DNA of 64,000 nt, taken from assembly GCA_964221845.1 (NCBI GenBank), contig CAXPZW010000056.1:1-64000 (forward strand). Direction: 5' to 3'. The notes beneath the pieces were generated by a model. It was not told the DNA's origin and did not search any database. It was given only the letters and a program-made list of their open reading frames with translations. This document shows, piece after piece, positions 9,305-17,649 of the stretch; the first letter of the stretch is position 1, and each line of letters begins with the position of its first letter. The translations under genes were made by a program, and so were the position numbers. The DNA is from CAXPZW01 sp964221845. Lineage in GTDB: Bacteria; Bacteroidota; Bacteroidia; Flavobacteriales_D; Sanyastnellaceae.

Positions 9305-9711
9305 AAATCTGTGATATGGTCAGCAGGTGGTAAAACACGATTGAGCGCAGTGATTAAGTCAGAGCGTTTCCAAGGTTTGCCGATAAACGCACACACCAAA
9401 TCATCTTCAACCAGCCCATTGATCGCTTGTATATTCGAGTTGCCCGACAACACGATCACCTGAATGGCCGGAAAGGCGGCCTTCACTTGGCGGGTCAATG
9501 CGTCTCCATTCAGCAGCGGCATGTAGTAATCGGTAATCATCAAAAACGGACGAATTCCAGACGCTTCATGTGTCTTGATCACCCCCAACACCTTGGTGGA
9601 ATCGTCGATCAACTCAACGACGTACTTGCTCTCGTCGAGGCCCATGCGCATTTGGATGTCCAATGCAGTGAGAGAGACCATCTCGTCATCGACACAGTAA
9701 ATTCCTAACAT
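9301..9711 (-). CDS. Stand-alone response regulator receiver
   Basis: This 136-residue CheY-like receiver has no output domain. Acidic pocket residues are D8 and D9, the phosphoacceptor is D61 (MITDYYMP), the switch residue is S89 (VLSG) and the conserved Lys is K112 (IGKPW). It is the first gene of the operon that continues with porin, PstS-like protein and histidine kinase, all with overlapping ends. With no DNA-binding domain it must act through protein contact, for example as a relay, a phosphate sink or a motility effector. An AACTTTG box ends 5 nt before the ATG, so the mRNA may be leaderless. The partner kinase is very probably the one at 5552-7810. Confidence 0.9.
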   Translation of the reverse strand: MLGIYCVDDEMVSLTALDIQMRMGLDESKYVVELIDDSTKVLGVIKTHEASGIRPFLMITDYYMPLLNGDALTRQVKAAFPAIQVIVLSGNSNIQAINGLVEDDLVCAFIGKPWKRSDLITALNRVLPPADHITDL

Positions 9712-9716
9712 AGGCG

Positions 9717-9724
9717 CAAAGTTT
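9717..9724 (-). promoter_or_regulatory. Candidate -7 box for the sensory operon
   Basis: Minus-strand AAACTTTG approximates the Bacteroidota -7 element TAnnTTTG. It ends 5 nt before the response-regulator ATG, so transcription would begin at or near the start codon. Confidence 0.35.
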
Positions 9725-9853
9725 TAAGAATCTCAAAAATAGCGTGTCAGCGTGAATCTGACATTGTATCCGCCTAGACCAATCCGCTACGGCTGTGTCA
9801 CAATAGGGTATTACTGATGCGGAATGGCCTATGACTTTCACCGCATGTGCAGG

Positions 9854-9877
9854 GAAGGGCGCGCCCTTCGAAGGGCG
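9854..9877. repeat. Two interlocked palindromes
   Basis: GAAGGGCGCGCCCTTC (9854-9869) and CGCCCTTCGAAGGGCG (9862-9877) are both perfect 16-bp palindromes sharing eight bases. They lie between the sensory operon and the end of folC. They could form alternative hairpins as a terminator-like structure for folC transcripts, or be a protein site. No T tract follows. Confidence 0.5.
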
Positions 9878-9915
9878 TATCCTGTCCCGATCCAGCAGCA
9901 CCCGCAACATGTAAG

Positions 9916-11133
9916 CTAAACCACCTCGGCCACCACAAAAATGCTCCCGCCCACAAAGATCAAATCGTCCTTTTCGGCGTAAAGGCGGGCGGCGGCGTAG
10001 GCGCTTTTGACGGTATCATAGGTCTCACCGCGAAGGCCGTGATACGCCGCTGCTTCGGCGAGCTCTTCGGGATCCATGGCGCGGGGAATGTCCGCGCGGG
10101 TGAAATAATAGTTGGCGCTGCGGGGCAGTTCGCGCAGCAGGCGCTCGGGGTTTTTGTCGCCCACCACGCCAAGCACAATGTGCAGTCCAGCGTAGCGGTA
10201 CCCGTCGAGTTGGGTCATGGCCTGGCGGATGCCGTCGGGGTTGTGTGCGCAATCGGCAATGATGGTGGGTTCTGAGCCAAGCTTTTGCCAGCGTCCCAAG
10301 AGACCCGTGGTTTTTGCCGCAGTGGCAAAGCCGTTCACCACCGCCTCAAACCCGAGGTCCCACCCTCGGCCTTTGAGCACTTTGAGCGCGGCCATGGCGG
10401 TTTTCTTGTTGTCTTTTTGGTAGCTGCCGATCAGGTCGGATTCCGGCAGTTGGTCTTCGATGGCGCTGGCATCTGTTACAGCAGCGTTTTGAAGCGAAGC
10501 CATGGTCACCAGCACTTCTTGGGCCTCGGTGAGCATGGGGCCGAGCACCACAGGCGTGTTCGGTTTGATGATGCCGCCTTTTTCGCGGGCGATCAAGGGA
10601 ATGGTCTCGCCCAAAAACTGGGTGTGATCCAAGCCAATGTTGGTGATCACCGACACCTCAGGCAGCACCACATTCGTGGAGTCCAGGCGCCCGCCCAAAC
10701 CGGTTTCGAGCACAGCAATGTCCACCTGCTCATCTCTGAAATAGCGGAAAGCCATGCCCACAGTGATTTCAAAAAAGCTCGGTTGAATGTCTTTCCAATT
10801 CTCTTTGTGTTTCGCCACAAAATCCACCACCCACTCGTGCGGCACCTTTTGGCCGCCCACGCGAATGCGCTCGCGAAAGTCTTTGAGGTGGGGCGAAGTG
10901 TACAGGCCCACTTTGTAGCCCTGGTGTTGCAACACTGAAGCGACCAACGACGATACCGAACCCTTGCCGTTGGTGCCCGCAATGTGGACGCACTTGAGGC
11001 CCTGTTCGGGGTGGCCGAGCAGGTCCATCAACGCTTCTGTTTTGCTAAGGTCCGGCTTGTACGCCGCGGCCCCCTGGCGTTGGTACACCGGAAGCTGCGT
11101 AAAGAGGTATTCCAGTGTTTGCTCGTAGGTCAT
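9916..11133 (-). CDS. folC: Folylpolyglutamate synthase / dihydrofolate synthase
   Basis: The 405-residue Mur-ligase-family enzyme adds glutamate to dihydropteroate or folate in the cytoplasm, using ATP. The P-loop reads HIAGTNGKGSVSS near residue 55, followed by YTSPHLKDFRERI. ETGLGGRLDSTN and ITNIGLDHTQFLG are family motifs, and DCAHNPDG marks the C-terminal domain. Length is normal. The ATG at 11133 overlaps the tonB stop by one base (TGATG), which supports it over a GTG one codon earlier. It is the last gene of the exbB-exbD-tonB-folC run, so it is probably translated by coupling. Confidence 0.95.
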   Translation of the reverse strand: MTYEQTLEYLFTQLPVYQRQGAAAYKPDLSKTEALMDLLGHPEQGLKCVHIAGTNGKGSVSSLVASVLQHQGYKVGLYTSPHLKDFRERIRVGGQKVPHEWVVDFVAKHKENWKDIQPSFFEITVGMAFRYFRDEQVDIAVLETGLGGRLDSTNVVLPEVSVITNIGLDHTQFLGETIPLIAREKGGIIKPNTPVVLGPMLTEAQEVLVTMASLQNAAVTDASAIEDQLPESDLIGSYQKDNKKTAMAALKVLKGRGWDLGFEAVVNGFATAAKTTGLLGRWQKLGSEPTIIADCAHNPDGIRQAMTQLDGYRYAGLHIVLGVVGDKNPERLLRELPRSANYYFTRADIPRAMDPEELAEAAAYHGLRGETYDTVKSAYAAARLYAEKDDLIFVGGSIFVVAEVV

Positions 11134-11915
11134 CACTTCAGGGCGAAGCGGAAGGTGAATTGCCCTTTTTGAATGTGGGGCGCACTGGGATTGGGAGAGA
11201 AGGTCACCGTATTGAGTGCCTTCTCGCCAATGCGAAACAACTTGTCGCTGGAGGTGGTGCTCAGCGTGTAATTGCGCTTGACGTCTTTGAGGTTGCCGTC
11301 CTTGTCTACGTAAATGTCAAACACGACCATCCCTTCCTCGTTGAAGTTGCGGTCCACCGTGGGCTCGCCCATCAGTCCGCGACCGTCGAGGTTGAAGCCG
11401 TAGGGTTTGTTGTTGCCCACAACGCCGCGTCCGTCGATGGAACCGTCGGTGGTGCCTTCGATGCCTGAACCCGAGGTTTCCCCGTCGCTCTGGTCCGAAC
11501 CGCCACCGGTCAGGGTGCCAAAGAGGTCGTTGAGTTTGTCGTCCACCTCACGCGGCTTTTCTTCCGGAGTGGTTTCTGGAGTGGTGGTGGGCTGGGTCTC
11601 ACTCACCTGCACGTCAGACGAGCTCTGGGTGGTCACCGGAGTGGTGGCCGCCGGCTGGGTAGGCTGCGGAGTGGGATTGGTGGTGGGGGTGGGCGTCGGA
11701 TTGCTGATCTCCTGACCCTGTTGGGTAGATCCCGAAGCGGATTGGCTGTTGCCCGTGCGTGCCAACGACACGCTGATGGACTCCGATCCCAACGGCGGAT
11801 CCGGGTAGGTAAACTTGGCAAACAGCAAGAGCAGCACGAGGATGATCGCGTGGAACCCAATGGTGATGGCCCAAGAAATACTGCGGTCTTGCGGGGTGCT
11901 CAGTTGCGTATCCAT
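11133..11915 (-). CDS. TonB-family energy transducer
   Basis: The 260-residue protein has a short cytoplasmic N-terminus, one membrane anchor (about residues 14-32, FHAIILVLLLLFAKF), a long Thr/Pro/Gln-rich periplasmic spacer (about 55-130), a Gly-rich stretch and a C-terminal TonB-like domain. The C-terminal domain includes GMVVFDIYVDKDGNLKDV and ends in GQFTFRFALK. With the upstream ExbB and ExbD proteins it would couple the proton gradient to outer-membrane receptors, although a Tol-like role is also possible. Spacing to exbD is 5 bp and it overlaps folC by one base, so the set is co-transcribed. Confidence 0.85.
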   Translation of the reverse strand: MDTQLSTPQDRSISWAITIGFHAIILVLLLLFAKFTYPDPPLGSESISVSLARTGNSQSASGSTQQGQEISNPTPTPTTNPTPQPTQPAATTPVTTQSSSDVQVSETQPTTTPETTPEEKPREVDDKLNDLFGTLTGGGSDQSDGETSGSGIEGTTDGSIDGRGVVGNNKPYGFNLDGRGLMGEPTVDRNFNEEGMVVFDIYVDKDGNLKDVKRNYTLSTTSSDKLFRIGEKALNTVTFSPNPSAPHIQKGQFTFRFALK

Positions 11916-11920
11916 GTCGT

Positions 11921-12319
11921 TTACTTTTTGTCGCGGGTGGCCACAGACACATCCAGTCCGAGGTCATCCGCCAAACTCATCACTTCAATTGCGATGCCAA
12001 AATCCGAGGCGCGGTCGCCGTTGATGATCACTTTTTTGCGGTCCTCGGCCTTGTCAAAGAAGTAGGCGTTGAGTTTCGCAGGCAGTTCTTCCATGGTGGC
12101 GGCCTTGCCGTTCAGCTGAATCACGTTGGCCGAGGTGATGGTAATGGTCACCGGCGGCATGTCTACCGGCCCCGAAGTGGTTTCTGGCAGCTCCACTTGC
12201 TCACCGTTGACCACGTTGGTGCTCAGGATGATGAAGAAGATCAGCAGCAGAAACACCAGGTCGGTCATCGAAGACATGTTGCCCTGGGGCGAGACTTTGT
12301 TGCGTTGTCCGAAATCCAT
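11921..12319 (-). CDS. exbD: ExbD/TolR biopolymer transport protein
   Basis: The 132-residue protein has one N-terminal membrane helix (MTDLVFLLLIFFIILST) containing the proton-carrying Asp typical of the ExbD/TolR family (here in SMTDLVFLL), followed by a periplasmic domain. The motif NKVSPQGNMSSMTDLVFLLL is characteristic of Bacteroidota ExbD. It lies 6 bp from exbB and 5 bp from tonB, and acts as a stator partner in the inner membrane. Confidence 0.93.
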   Translation of the reverse strand: MDFGQRNKVSPQGNMSSMTDLVFLLLIFFIILSTNVVNGEQVELPETTSGPVDMPPVTITITSANVIQLNGKAATMEELPAKLNAYFFDKAEDRKKVIINGDRASDFGIAIEVMSLADDLGLDVSVATRDKK

Positions 12320-12325
12320 AGACGC

Positions 12326-13039
12326 TTATTTGCCGGGTTGTTCGAGGATGTCGAAGAATTCGATCGAGTTGGCTTCCATCTTGTGGATGGCTTTGCTCAC
12401 GCGGGCCACCAGGAAGTTGTAAGCCATGTACCCCAGGATACCCACGATCAAACCCACAATGGTGGTGAGCATCGCGGTCATCATACCGCCGGCGAGTACG
12501 TCCAACTGGGTGCCTTGTTGGCGGATGTCGGTAAACACCTGCACCATACCGATCACGGTTCCCAAGAATCCAATCATCGGCGCAGCACCGGCAATGGTCG
12601 CCAGGGTGGAGAGGTTCTTCTCGAGCTTGTAGATCTCGAGCTTGCCCACGTTTTCAATCGAGGTTTTGATGTCGTCCATGGACTTGCCGATGCGGCCGAT
12701 GCCTTTTTCCAGCATGCGCGCAACGGGGGTATCGGTAGAGGCACACAGGCCGCTGGCCGCCTCGATCTTACCGTCGAAAATGTAGTCCTTGATCTTGCTC
12801 ATGAAGTTCGTTTCTTCTTTGAGGGCACGGTTGATGGACATGGTCCGCTCAAAGAAGATGTACACCGCAAGCACCGAAAGGATCAACAGCGGCACATTGA
12901 TGTACCAAGAATCGATGAGTACCTCGAGGATGGATTGCTCGGCGTAGCCTTGTACGCCTTCGGCCGCGGTTTCGGCGACTTCGACGGCTTGGTCTCCGGT
13001 GATTTCTACACCGCCTTGGATGAATGTCAACAAGCTCAT
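12326..13039 (-). CDS. exbB: MotA/TolQ/ExbB proton channel protein
   Basis: This 237-residue inner-membrane protein has a periplasmic N-terminus, a first membrane helix (about 52-70, YINVPLLILSVLAVYIFF), a cytoplasmic segment containing an ARMLEKGIGRI helix, and two C-terminal helices. The last two carry the conserved LATIAGAAPMIGFLGTVIGM and MTAMLTTIVGLIVGILGYMA segments. It forms the pentameric channel that drives TonB with ExbD. It is the first gene of exbB-exbD-tonB-folC and is divergent from rnhA, with a 213-bp shared upstream region. Confidence 0.94.
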   Translation of the reverse strand: MSLLTFIQGGVEITGDQAVEVAETAAEGVQGYAEQSILEVLIDSWYINVPLLILSVLAVYIFFERTMSINRALKEETNFMSKIKDYIFDGKIEAASGLCASTDTPVARMLEKGIGRIGKSMDDIKTSIENVGKLEIYKLEKNLSTLATIAGAAPMIGFLGTVIGMVQVFTDIRQQGTQLDVLAGGMMTAMLTTIVGLIVGILGYMAYNFLVARVSKAIHKMEANSIEFFDILEQPGK

Positions 13040-13240
13040 AGCTGGGTTCGCAGGATTACAAATGAATGAGTAGAGCCTCCGGTGGAGGTTTCGCGTTGGT
13101 TTCCCCGGAGTAACGGTAAAATTACGCCGCGCAGTATCTGGCCTTTCGGCGCGCGCGGGGATTTATTCAAGTTGAATCGTTCACAATTACCCTTCACAAA
13201 ACTCCCTGGCGAGCGGGTTGAAATCCCCCTTCAAGCCCCG

Positions 13241-13247
13241 TACTTTG
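13241..13247 (+). promoter_or_regulatory. Candidate -7 box for rnhA, leaderless spacing
   Basis: TACTTTG resembles TAnnTTTG with one base fewer. It ends 5 nt before the rnhA ATG, so the transcript probably starts at the start codon. Confidence 0.4.
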
Positions 13248-13252
13248 GGGCC

Positions 13253-13714
13253 ATGAACATCGTGCTCTATACCGACGGTTCTTCACGCGGGAATCCTGGC
13301 CCAGGCGGCTTTGGCACCATCCTCACCGCTGGCAGCCACTACAAGGAACTCTCCCAAGGATTTCGCAAAACCACCAACAACCGCATGGAGCTCCTGGCGG
13401 TGATCGTGGGCCTGGAAGCACTCAAGAAACCAGGCATGCAAGTCCTGGTGGTCTCCGACTCCAAATACGTCATCGACTCGGTGGAAAAACGCTGGGTGTT
13501 TGGCTGGGAGAAGAAGAAGTACAAAGACAAAAAGAACCCCGACCTCTGGAAGCGCTTCCTCAGAGCCTACCGCCAGCACGAAGTGTCCTTCAAATGGGTC
13601 AAAGGCCACGCCGGCCACAAGATGAATGAACGCGCCGACGAGCTCGCCTTCAATGCCGCCAGCCAAAAGGAACTCTTCATCGACGAAGTGTTCGAAGCAG
13701 GCCTGGCCGGTTAA
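13253..13714 (+). CDS. rnhA: Ribonuclease HI
   Basis: The 153-residue enzyme cleaves RNA in RNA-DNA hybrids. All active-site residues are visible: D8 (YTDGSSRGNPGPGG), E46 (NRMELLA), D69 (VVSDSKYV) and D129 (NERADELA), with H119 in KGHAGHK. The open frame extends further upstream, but ATG 13253 gives the usual family N-terminus (MNIVLYTDGS) and is preceded by a -7-like box. Length is standard. It stands alone, divergent from exbB. Confidence 0.96.
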   Translation: MNIVLYTDGSSRGNPGPGGFGTILTAGSHYKELSQGFRKTTNNRMELLAVIVGLEALKKPGMQVLVVSDSKYVIDSVEKRWVFGWEKKKYKDKKNPDLWKRFLRAYRQHEVSFKWVKGHAGHKMNERADELAFNAASQKELFIDEVFEAGLAG

Positions 13715-13787
13715 CCCCTCGGGGAAAACTTCCCTTTGGCGTCCTCGAAAAGCCCGTTTTCACTGAACCCCAATGCCCCCGAACCGT

Positions 13788-13795
13788 TACCTTTG
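13788..13795 (+). promoter_or_regulatory. -7 promoter box (TACCTTTG) for glutaryl-CoA dehydrogenase
   Basis: A perfect match to the Bacteroidota TAnnTTTG element lies 21 nt upstream of the ATG at 13817. The -33 region has only a T-rich GTTTTC and no clear TTTG. Confidence 0.55.
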
Positions 13796-13816
13796 CGGCG
13801 AAAATCATAAGACCCT

Positions 13817-14995
13817 ATGAGAACCGATCAATACCAGGGACACGATTACTACCTGATGGACGAATGGCTGACCGACGAGCACAAGCTCATCCGCGATGCT
13901 GCCCGTGCTTGGGTAAAGAAAGACGTCTCCCCCATCATCGAAAAATGCTTCGAGGAAGGGAAATTCGACCGCAGCCTCATCCCTGGCCTGGCCAGCATTG
14001 GTGCCTTTGGCCCGTACATCCCTGAGGAGTACGGCGGCGCAGGCCTCGACCAAATCTCTTACGGACTCATCATGCAAGAGCTCGAGCGCTGCGACAGCGG
14101 CCTGCGCTCCACTGCATCGGTGCAAAGCTCACTGGTGATGTACCCCATCTGGAAGTACGGCACCGAAGAGCAACGCAAAAAATACCTGCCGAAACTCGCC
14201 TCGGGTGAGTTCATCGGTTGCTTCGGGCTCACCGAGCCGGACCACGGTTCAGACCCCGGCAGCATGATCACCAACTACAAAGACATGGGTGATCACTACT
14301 TGCTCAACGGCGCCAAGCTGTGGATCTCCAACGCACCGTTTGCGGACATCGCCGTGGTGTGGGCCAAGAACGAAGAAGGCCGCATCCACGGACTCGTCGT
14401 TGAGCGCGGCATGGAAGGGTTCTCTACCCCAACTATGCACGGCAAATGGAGCCTGCGCGCTTCAGACACCGGCGAGCTGGTGTTTGAAGACGTAAAAGTG
14501 CCCAAAGAAAACCTGCTGCCCGGCCGCAGTGGCCTCGGCGCTCCGTTGAGCTGTCTGGACTCTGCCCGTTACGGCATCGCTTGGGGTGCAATTGGTGCGG
14601 CCCTGGACTGCTACGACAGCGCCCTGCGTTACAGCAAGGAGCGCAAGCAGTTTGGCAAGCCTATCGGCGCCTTCCAGCTCCAGCAGAAAAAACTCGCCGA
14701 GATGATCACCGAGATCACCAAGGCGCAGCTCTTGACCTTCCGCCTAGGCGAACTGCGTGAGGAAGGCCGTGCCACCTCAGCTCAGATTTCGATGGCCAAG
14801 CGCAACAACGTGGACATGGCCATCAACATCGCACGTGAGGCCCGCCAAATCCACGGCGGCATGGGCATCACCAGCGAATACCCCATCATGCGCCACATGA
14901 TGAACCTCGAGAGTGTGATCACCTACGAAGGCACCCACGACATTCACCTGTTGATTACCGGTATGGACATCACCGGAGAACCTGCGTTCTCTTAA
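13817..14995 (+). CDS. Acyl-CoA dehydrogenase, glutaryl-CoA dehydrogenase type
   Basis: The 392-residue FAD flavoenzyme most resembles glutaryl-CoA dehydrogenase, which oxidises and decarboxylates glutaryl-CoA to crotonyl-CoA in lysine and tryptophan breakdown. The N-terminal helical domain begins DYYLMDEWLTDEHKLIRD. FGLTEPDHGSDPGSM and WISNAPFADI are the middle-domain FAD contacts. RKQFGKPIGAFQL starts the C-terminal helices, and the catalytic base is E371 in YEGTHDIHLLITG. The THDIH and ITG context separates this subgroup from butyryl-type enzymes such as the one at 33400. Monocistronic, with its own -7 box and a terminator after it. Confidence 0.88.
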   Translation: MRTDQYQGHDYYLMDEWLTDEHKLIRDAARAWVKKDVSPIIEKCFEEGKFDRSLIPGLASIGAFGPYIPEEYGGAGLDQISYGLIMQELERCDSGLRSTASVQSSLVMYPIWKYGTEEQRKKYLPKLASGEFIGCFGLTEPDHGSDPGSMITNYKDMGDHYLLNGAKLWISNAPFADIAVVWAKNEEGRIHGLVVERGMEGFSTPTMHGKWSLRASDTGELVFEDVKVPKENLLPGRSGLGAPLSCLDSARYGIAWGAIGAALDCYDSALRYSKERKQFGKPIGAFQLQQKKLAEMITEITKAQLLTFRLGELREEGRATSAQISMAKRNNVDMAINIAREARQIHGGMGITSEYPIMRHMMNLESVITYEGTHDIHLLITGMDITGEPAFS

Positions 14996-15017
14996 TTCGT
15001 CCAACCCAACCGCATAG

Positions 15018-15047
15018 AAAAAGGGCAGCGATTTCGCTGCCCTTTTT
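15018..15047. terminator. Bidirectional terminator between convergent genes
   Basis: A 13-bp stem AAAAAGGGCAGCG / CGCTGCCCTTTTT with a 4-nt loop lies between the stops of the acyl-CoA dehydrogenase (plus) and the Cys-rich cargo gene (minus). It can serve both strands. Confidence 0.92.
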
Positions 15048-15049
15048 GT

Positions 15050-17311
15050 TTACCGCTGCACAACCAAGCGTAGTGTTTCTCGTCCGTTCGGGGTCTGGAG
15101 CTCCAACAGGTAAATGCCGGAAGGCAGCTCCGCGGTGGCGATAAACTCCCGTGGATTCGGATGGGAAATGTGGTCGATTTCGCGCCCGTGCAGGTCACGC
15201 AAGGTGAGCAGGGTGGCATTTTCGGTGGTGATCTCTACCGTCACCCCTGTCCCGGCCGCTGCTGGATTGGGCCAAGCGCTGAGTGCCGCGAGCGGTTCAG
15301 TGACCGTGATGGTGGAACAATCGCCGCAATCGTTGGGGCAGTCCAGGTTCCATACACACAGGGTGTAGTCGCCAGGGCCATCGATGTAAAATGCATCGGG
15401 AGCGCTGCCGGTGTAGGTCTCGTAGACGCCGTTTCCATAAAAGGTCCATTGCAGGTTATCCAAGTCGGTCGACACTTCGACATGCAGCACATCACCGTCC
15501 ACGAAGGTTTGATAATCTGGGCCTGGACAGTCTCCGATTTCCATTGGAAAGCACTCGCATGTACCGCCACATGTGGCGCTCTCTAGGCACGCACACGTCT
15601 CGTATACGCCAGGCCCAGGTGCCTGCCAATCAACCTGCTCGCCCGAACCGACGTATTCGCCCTCAATGAACCAGTCCACGGAGCCTGTGCCATAACCAAA
15701 GAGCCATACGTCTGTATCGCAAGCCTCGTAGCTCGCCCAAATCTCGCAGTCCACGCCGCAAGGAGAAATCACGGTGAATGTGCTCGACAAGAATGCCTCG
15801 TCACACCCGGGCAGTGCGAAGATGGCTGTGGCAGTCATCACATCTGGCACATCGGACAAATCGGCTTGCAATACGCCTCCTTGGGTAGTGTATGTTGATT
15901 CATTCACGCCCCAGAGGACTTCCACATCCTCGGGCAATCCCGGGATCTCAAAATAACCTGCGCACCCATCTTGAGTGAAGAACAGCTCGAAGGAGTCATC
16001 ACACGGCTGGCCACAGTCCGTGATCGGCACGAATGCATCCACTGAAATCAGCCCGCATCCGAACAACTCAAATTGCCCGGTGACGGTCACACCTGGGGCA
16101 AGCCCATCTGCGTCCAACCAAAGCGAACCACCTGTGGTCGTAAACACCTGATCGTTCACATACCACACCACAATCTCGGTGTCTGTTCCAGGGATTTCCA
16201 GTTGAACCCAACATTCACCGACGCCTTGATTCGCGATCAGTTCATACGGGCCGCAATCAAACGCACACGGCTCAAGGGTGAGTATTTCTGTAATGGGCGC
16301 AGCATCAGGACAGCCCTCGATGTAGGGGTATACCGTAATTTCATACACCTCCAATGCACCCGTGTTGTTTTGGATCTCGATGTAGCTCTGGCTGCTGTAG
16401 TATTCGCCGTTGACATACCACTCCTGGCCAGACAGCAGGTCGTCCACTACGTAGAGCCCTGCACTGCAGCTTTCGAGGTTTTCATACTCCACCGATACTT
16501 GTTGGTCGCACGTGGTACACCCTTCGGTCACAAAGCTGGTTGACAGCACGTAACCATAGGGGCAAGCAGGCGAAGTGATGAACAATTCAACCTGCACCGT
16601 TTCTTCACCAAAAGCAGTGTAGTAGCTGGTCAAGTCATTGCCCCACCACCAATCGTTGAGCGTCCAGCTGAGTTCAGCGCCCTCGGGCAGGTCGGTGGCA
16701 GTGATCTCCCAGACGCAATCGCCGTAGGGGTTGACTTGGATGTCACCGCCCTCGCAGAGTGGTTCGCCGCCTTCGCAATCGGTGGTGACTGAGAAGCACT
16801 CGCTGATGCTCCCGCACAGGTCGGTGGTGGACATGGCGCACACGGTGTAGGTGCCGGGACCGGCAAAGGTGTGCAGCAGCACATCGCCGCTGGCGGTAGT
16901 GCCGTCGCTCAAGAGCCAGGTAATGTCGCCCTCAAAGTCATACTCGGTGCTGAACAGGAAGATGCAGTCTCCGCAGTCATGCGAGTTCACCGTCAAGTGG
17001 CAAGGCGAGCAATCCTCTTCGGACACCTCCAAATCTTCGCAATACCAGTTGGAGCAGCCTTCGTAGGTGATGTTCAGGCAGATCTCGTAGTCGCCCGGTT
17101 CGGCGGGGGTCCAAGAAAATTCGGGGTCGATGACTTGCAACACGCCGTCCACGTACCAGCAGTATATGCCGCCTTCGCATTCGGTCTGGTTGTCGAAGAC
17201 CCAGGTGCCGTCTTCAATGTCGTAGGTGTAATAGGGATCGCAGGAAGCGCTTGCCAACAGGGAGGTGCCGAGCATCACGGCCAGCACCAGAAGGGTCTGA
17301 ATAGCTTTCAT
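15050..17311 (-). CDS. Cys-rich secreted T9SS cargo protein (PKD/Ig-like repeats)
   Basis: The 753-residue protein has a signal peptide (hydrophobic LLVLAVMLGTSLLA, cut near residue 23 before SCDPYY). At least seven divergent Cys-rich modules of roughly 80 residues follow, many ending in patterns such as GPGTYTVCAMST, GDYEICLN or GPGVYETCACLES, which resemble PKD or Ig-like folds. The C-terminus (about 680-753) is a type A T9SS sorting domain: AWPNPAAAGTGVTV, LRDLHGREI, LPSGIYLLELQT and terminal LRLVVQR. It should cross the outer membrane through T9SS, be trimmed by PorU and stay at the cell surface. No enzymatic motif is seen, so a binding or structural role is possible. It is transcribed alone. 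Confidence 0.82.
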   Translation of the reverse strand: MKAIQTLLVLAVMLGTSLLASASCDPYYTYDIEDGTWVFDNQTECEGGIYCWYVDGVLQVIDPEFSWTPAEPGDYEICLNITYEGCSNWYCEDLEVSEEDCSPCHLTVNSHDCGDCIFLFSTEYDFEGDITWLLSDGTTASGDVLLHTFAGPGTYTVCAMSTTDLCGSISECFSVTTDCEGGEPLCEGGDIQVNPYGDCVWEITATDLPEGAELSWTLNDWWWGNDLTSYYTAFGEETVQVELFITSPACPYGYVLSTSFVTEGCTTCDQQVSVEYENLESCSAGLYVVDDLLSGQEWYVNGEYYSSQSYIEIQNNTGALEVYEITVYPYIEGCPDAAPITEILTLEPCAFDCGPYELIANQGVGECWVQLEIPGTDTEIVVWYVNDQVFTTTGGSLWLDADGLAPGVTVTGQFELFGCGLISVDAFVPITDCGQPCDDSFELFFTQDGCAGYFEIPGLPEDVEVLWGVNESTYTTQGGVLQADLSDVPDVMTATAIFALPGCDEAFLSSTFTVISPCGVDCEIWASYEACDTDVWLFGYGTGSVDWFIEGEYVGSGEQVDWQAPGPGVYETCACLESATCGGTCECFPMEIGDCPGPDYQTFVDGDVLHVEVSTDLDNLQWTFYGNGVYETYTGSAPDAFYIDGPGDYTLCVWNLDCPNDCGDCSTITVTEPLAALSAWPNPAAAGTGVTVEITTENATLLTLRDLHGREIDHISHPNPREFIATAELPSGIYLLELQTPNGRETLRLVVQR

Positions 17312-17649
17312 CTTAGCGGGTTGATTGGACGGCCGAAGCCGCAGGGTGGTTCAATTGTTTTCGTCAAGTGGAATCCACACCAAAGACCCTTAGCCCTGTT
17401 GCCGGGTTGCGCCAAAATCGCATTTCAGCGTCCCAAGAATGGTTGCACGCGATCAGTGAGCACAGATTTTGAAAATCGGCCTATGCAACCAAAGCAACCT
17501 CTCGCAAAACCAAATGAAAACAACCCATCCAGCATCAAATAAGTGGAAGCCCGTCTTGCAAAAACCATCTGGAAACGTAGAAAAATCACAGAAAAAAAGG
17601 TCCAAAAATGTGTTTTAGCCCTCCAATATTGCGACTTCAAAAACACCCC
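17312..17649. other. 338-bp gene-free region, partly AT-rich
   Basis: This lies between the start of the Cys-rich cargo gene and the end of the nitrilase gene, both on minus. The part from 17500 to 17640 is A-rich. A 34-codon plus-strand frame (17514-17618) encodes a Lys-rich peptide beginning MKTTHPASNK, but nothing else supports it as a gene. The promoter of the 15050-17311 gene must lie here. I find no clear TAnnTTTG. Confidence 0.4.

Noticed and set aside
9686..9910. 74-codon minus-strand frame upstream of the response regulator
   Set aside because: Overlaps the regulator start and the nested palindromes, with no homology-like motif.
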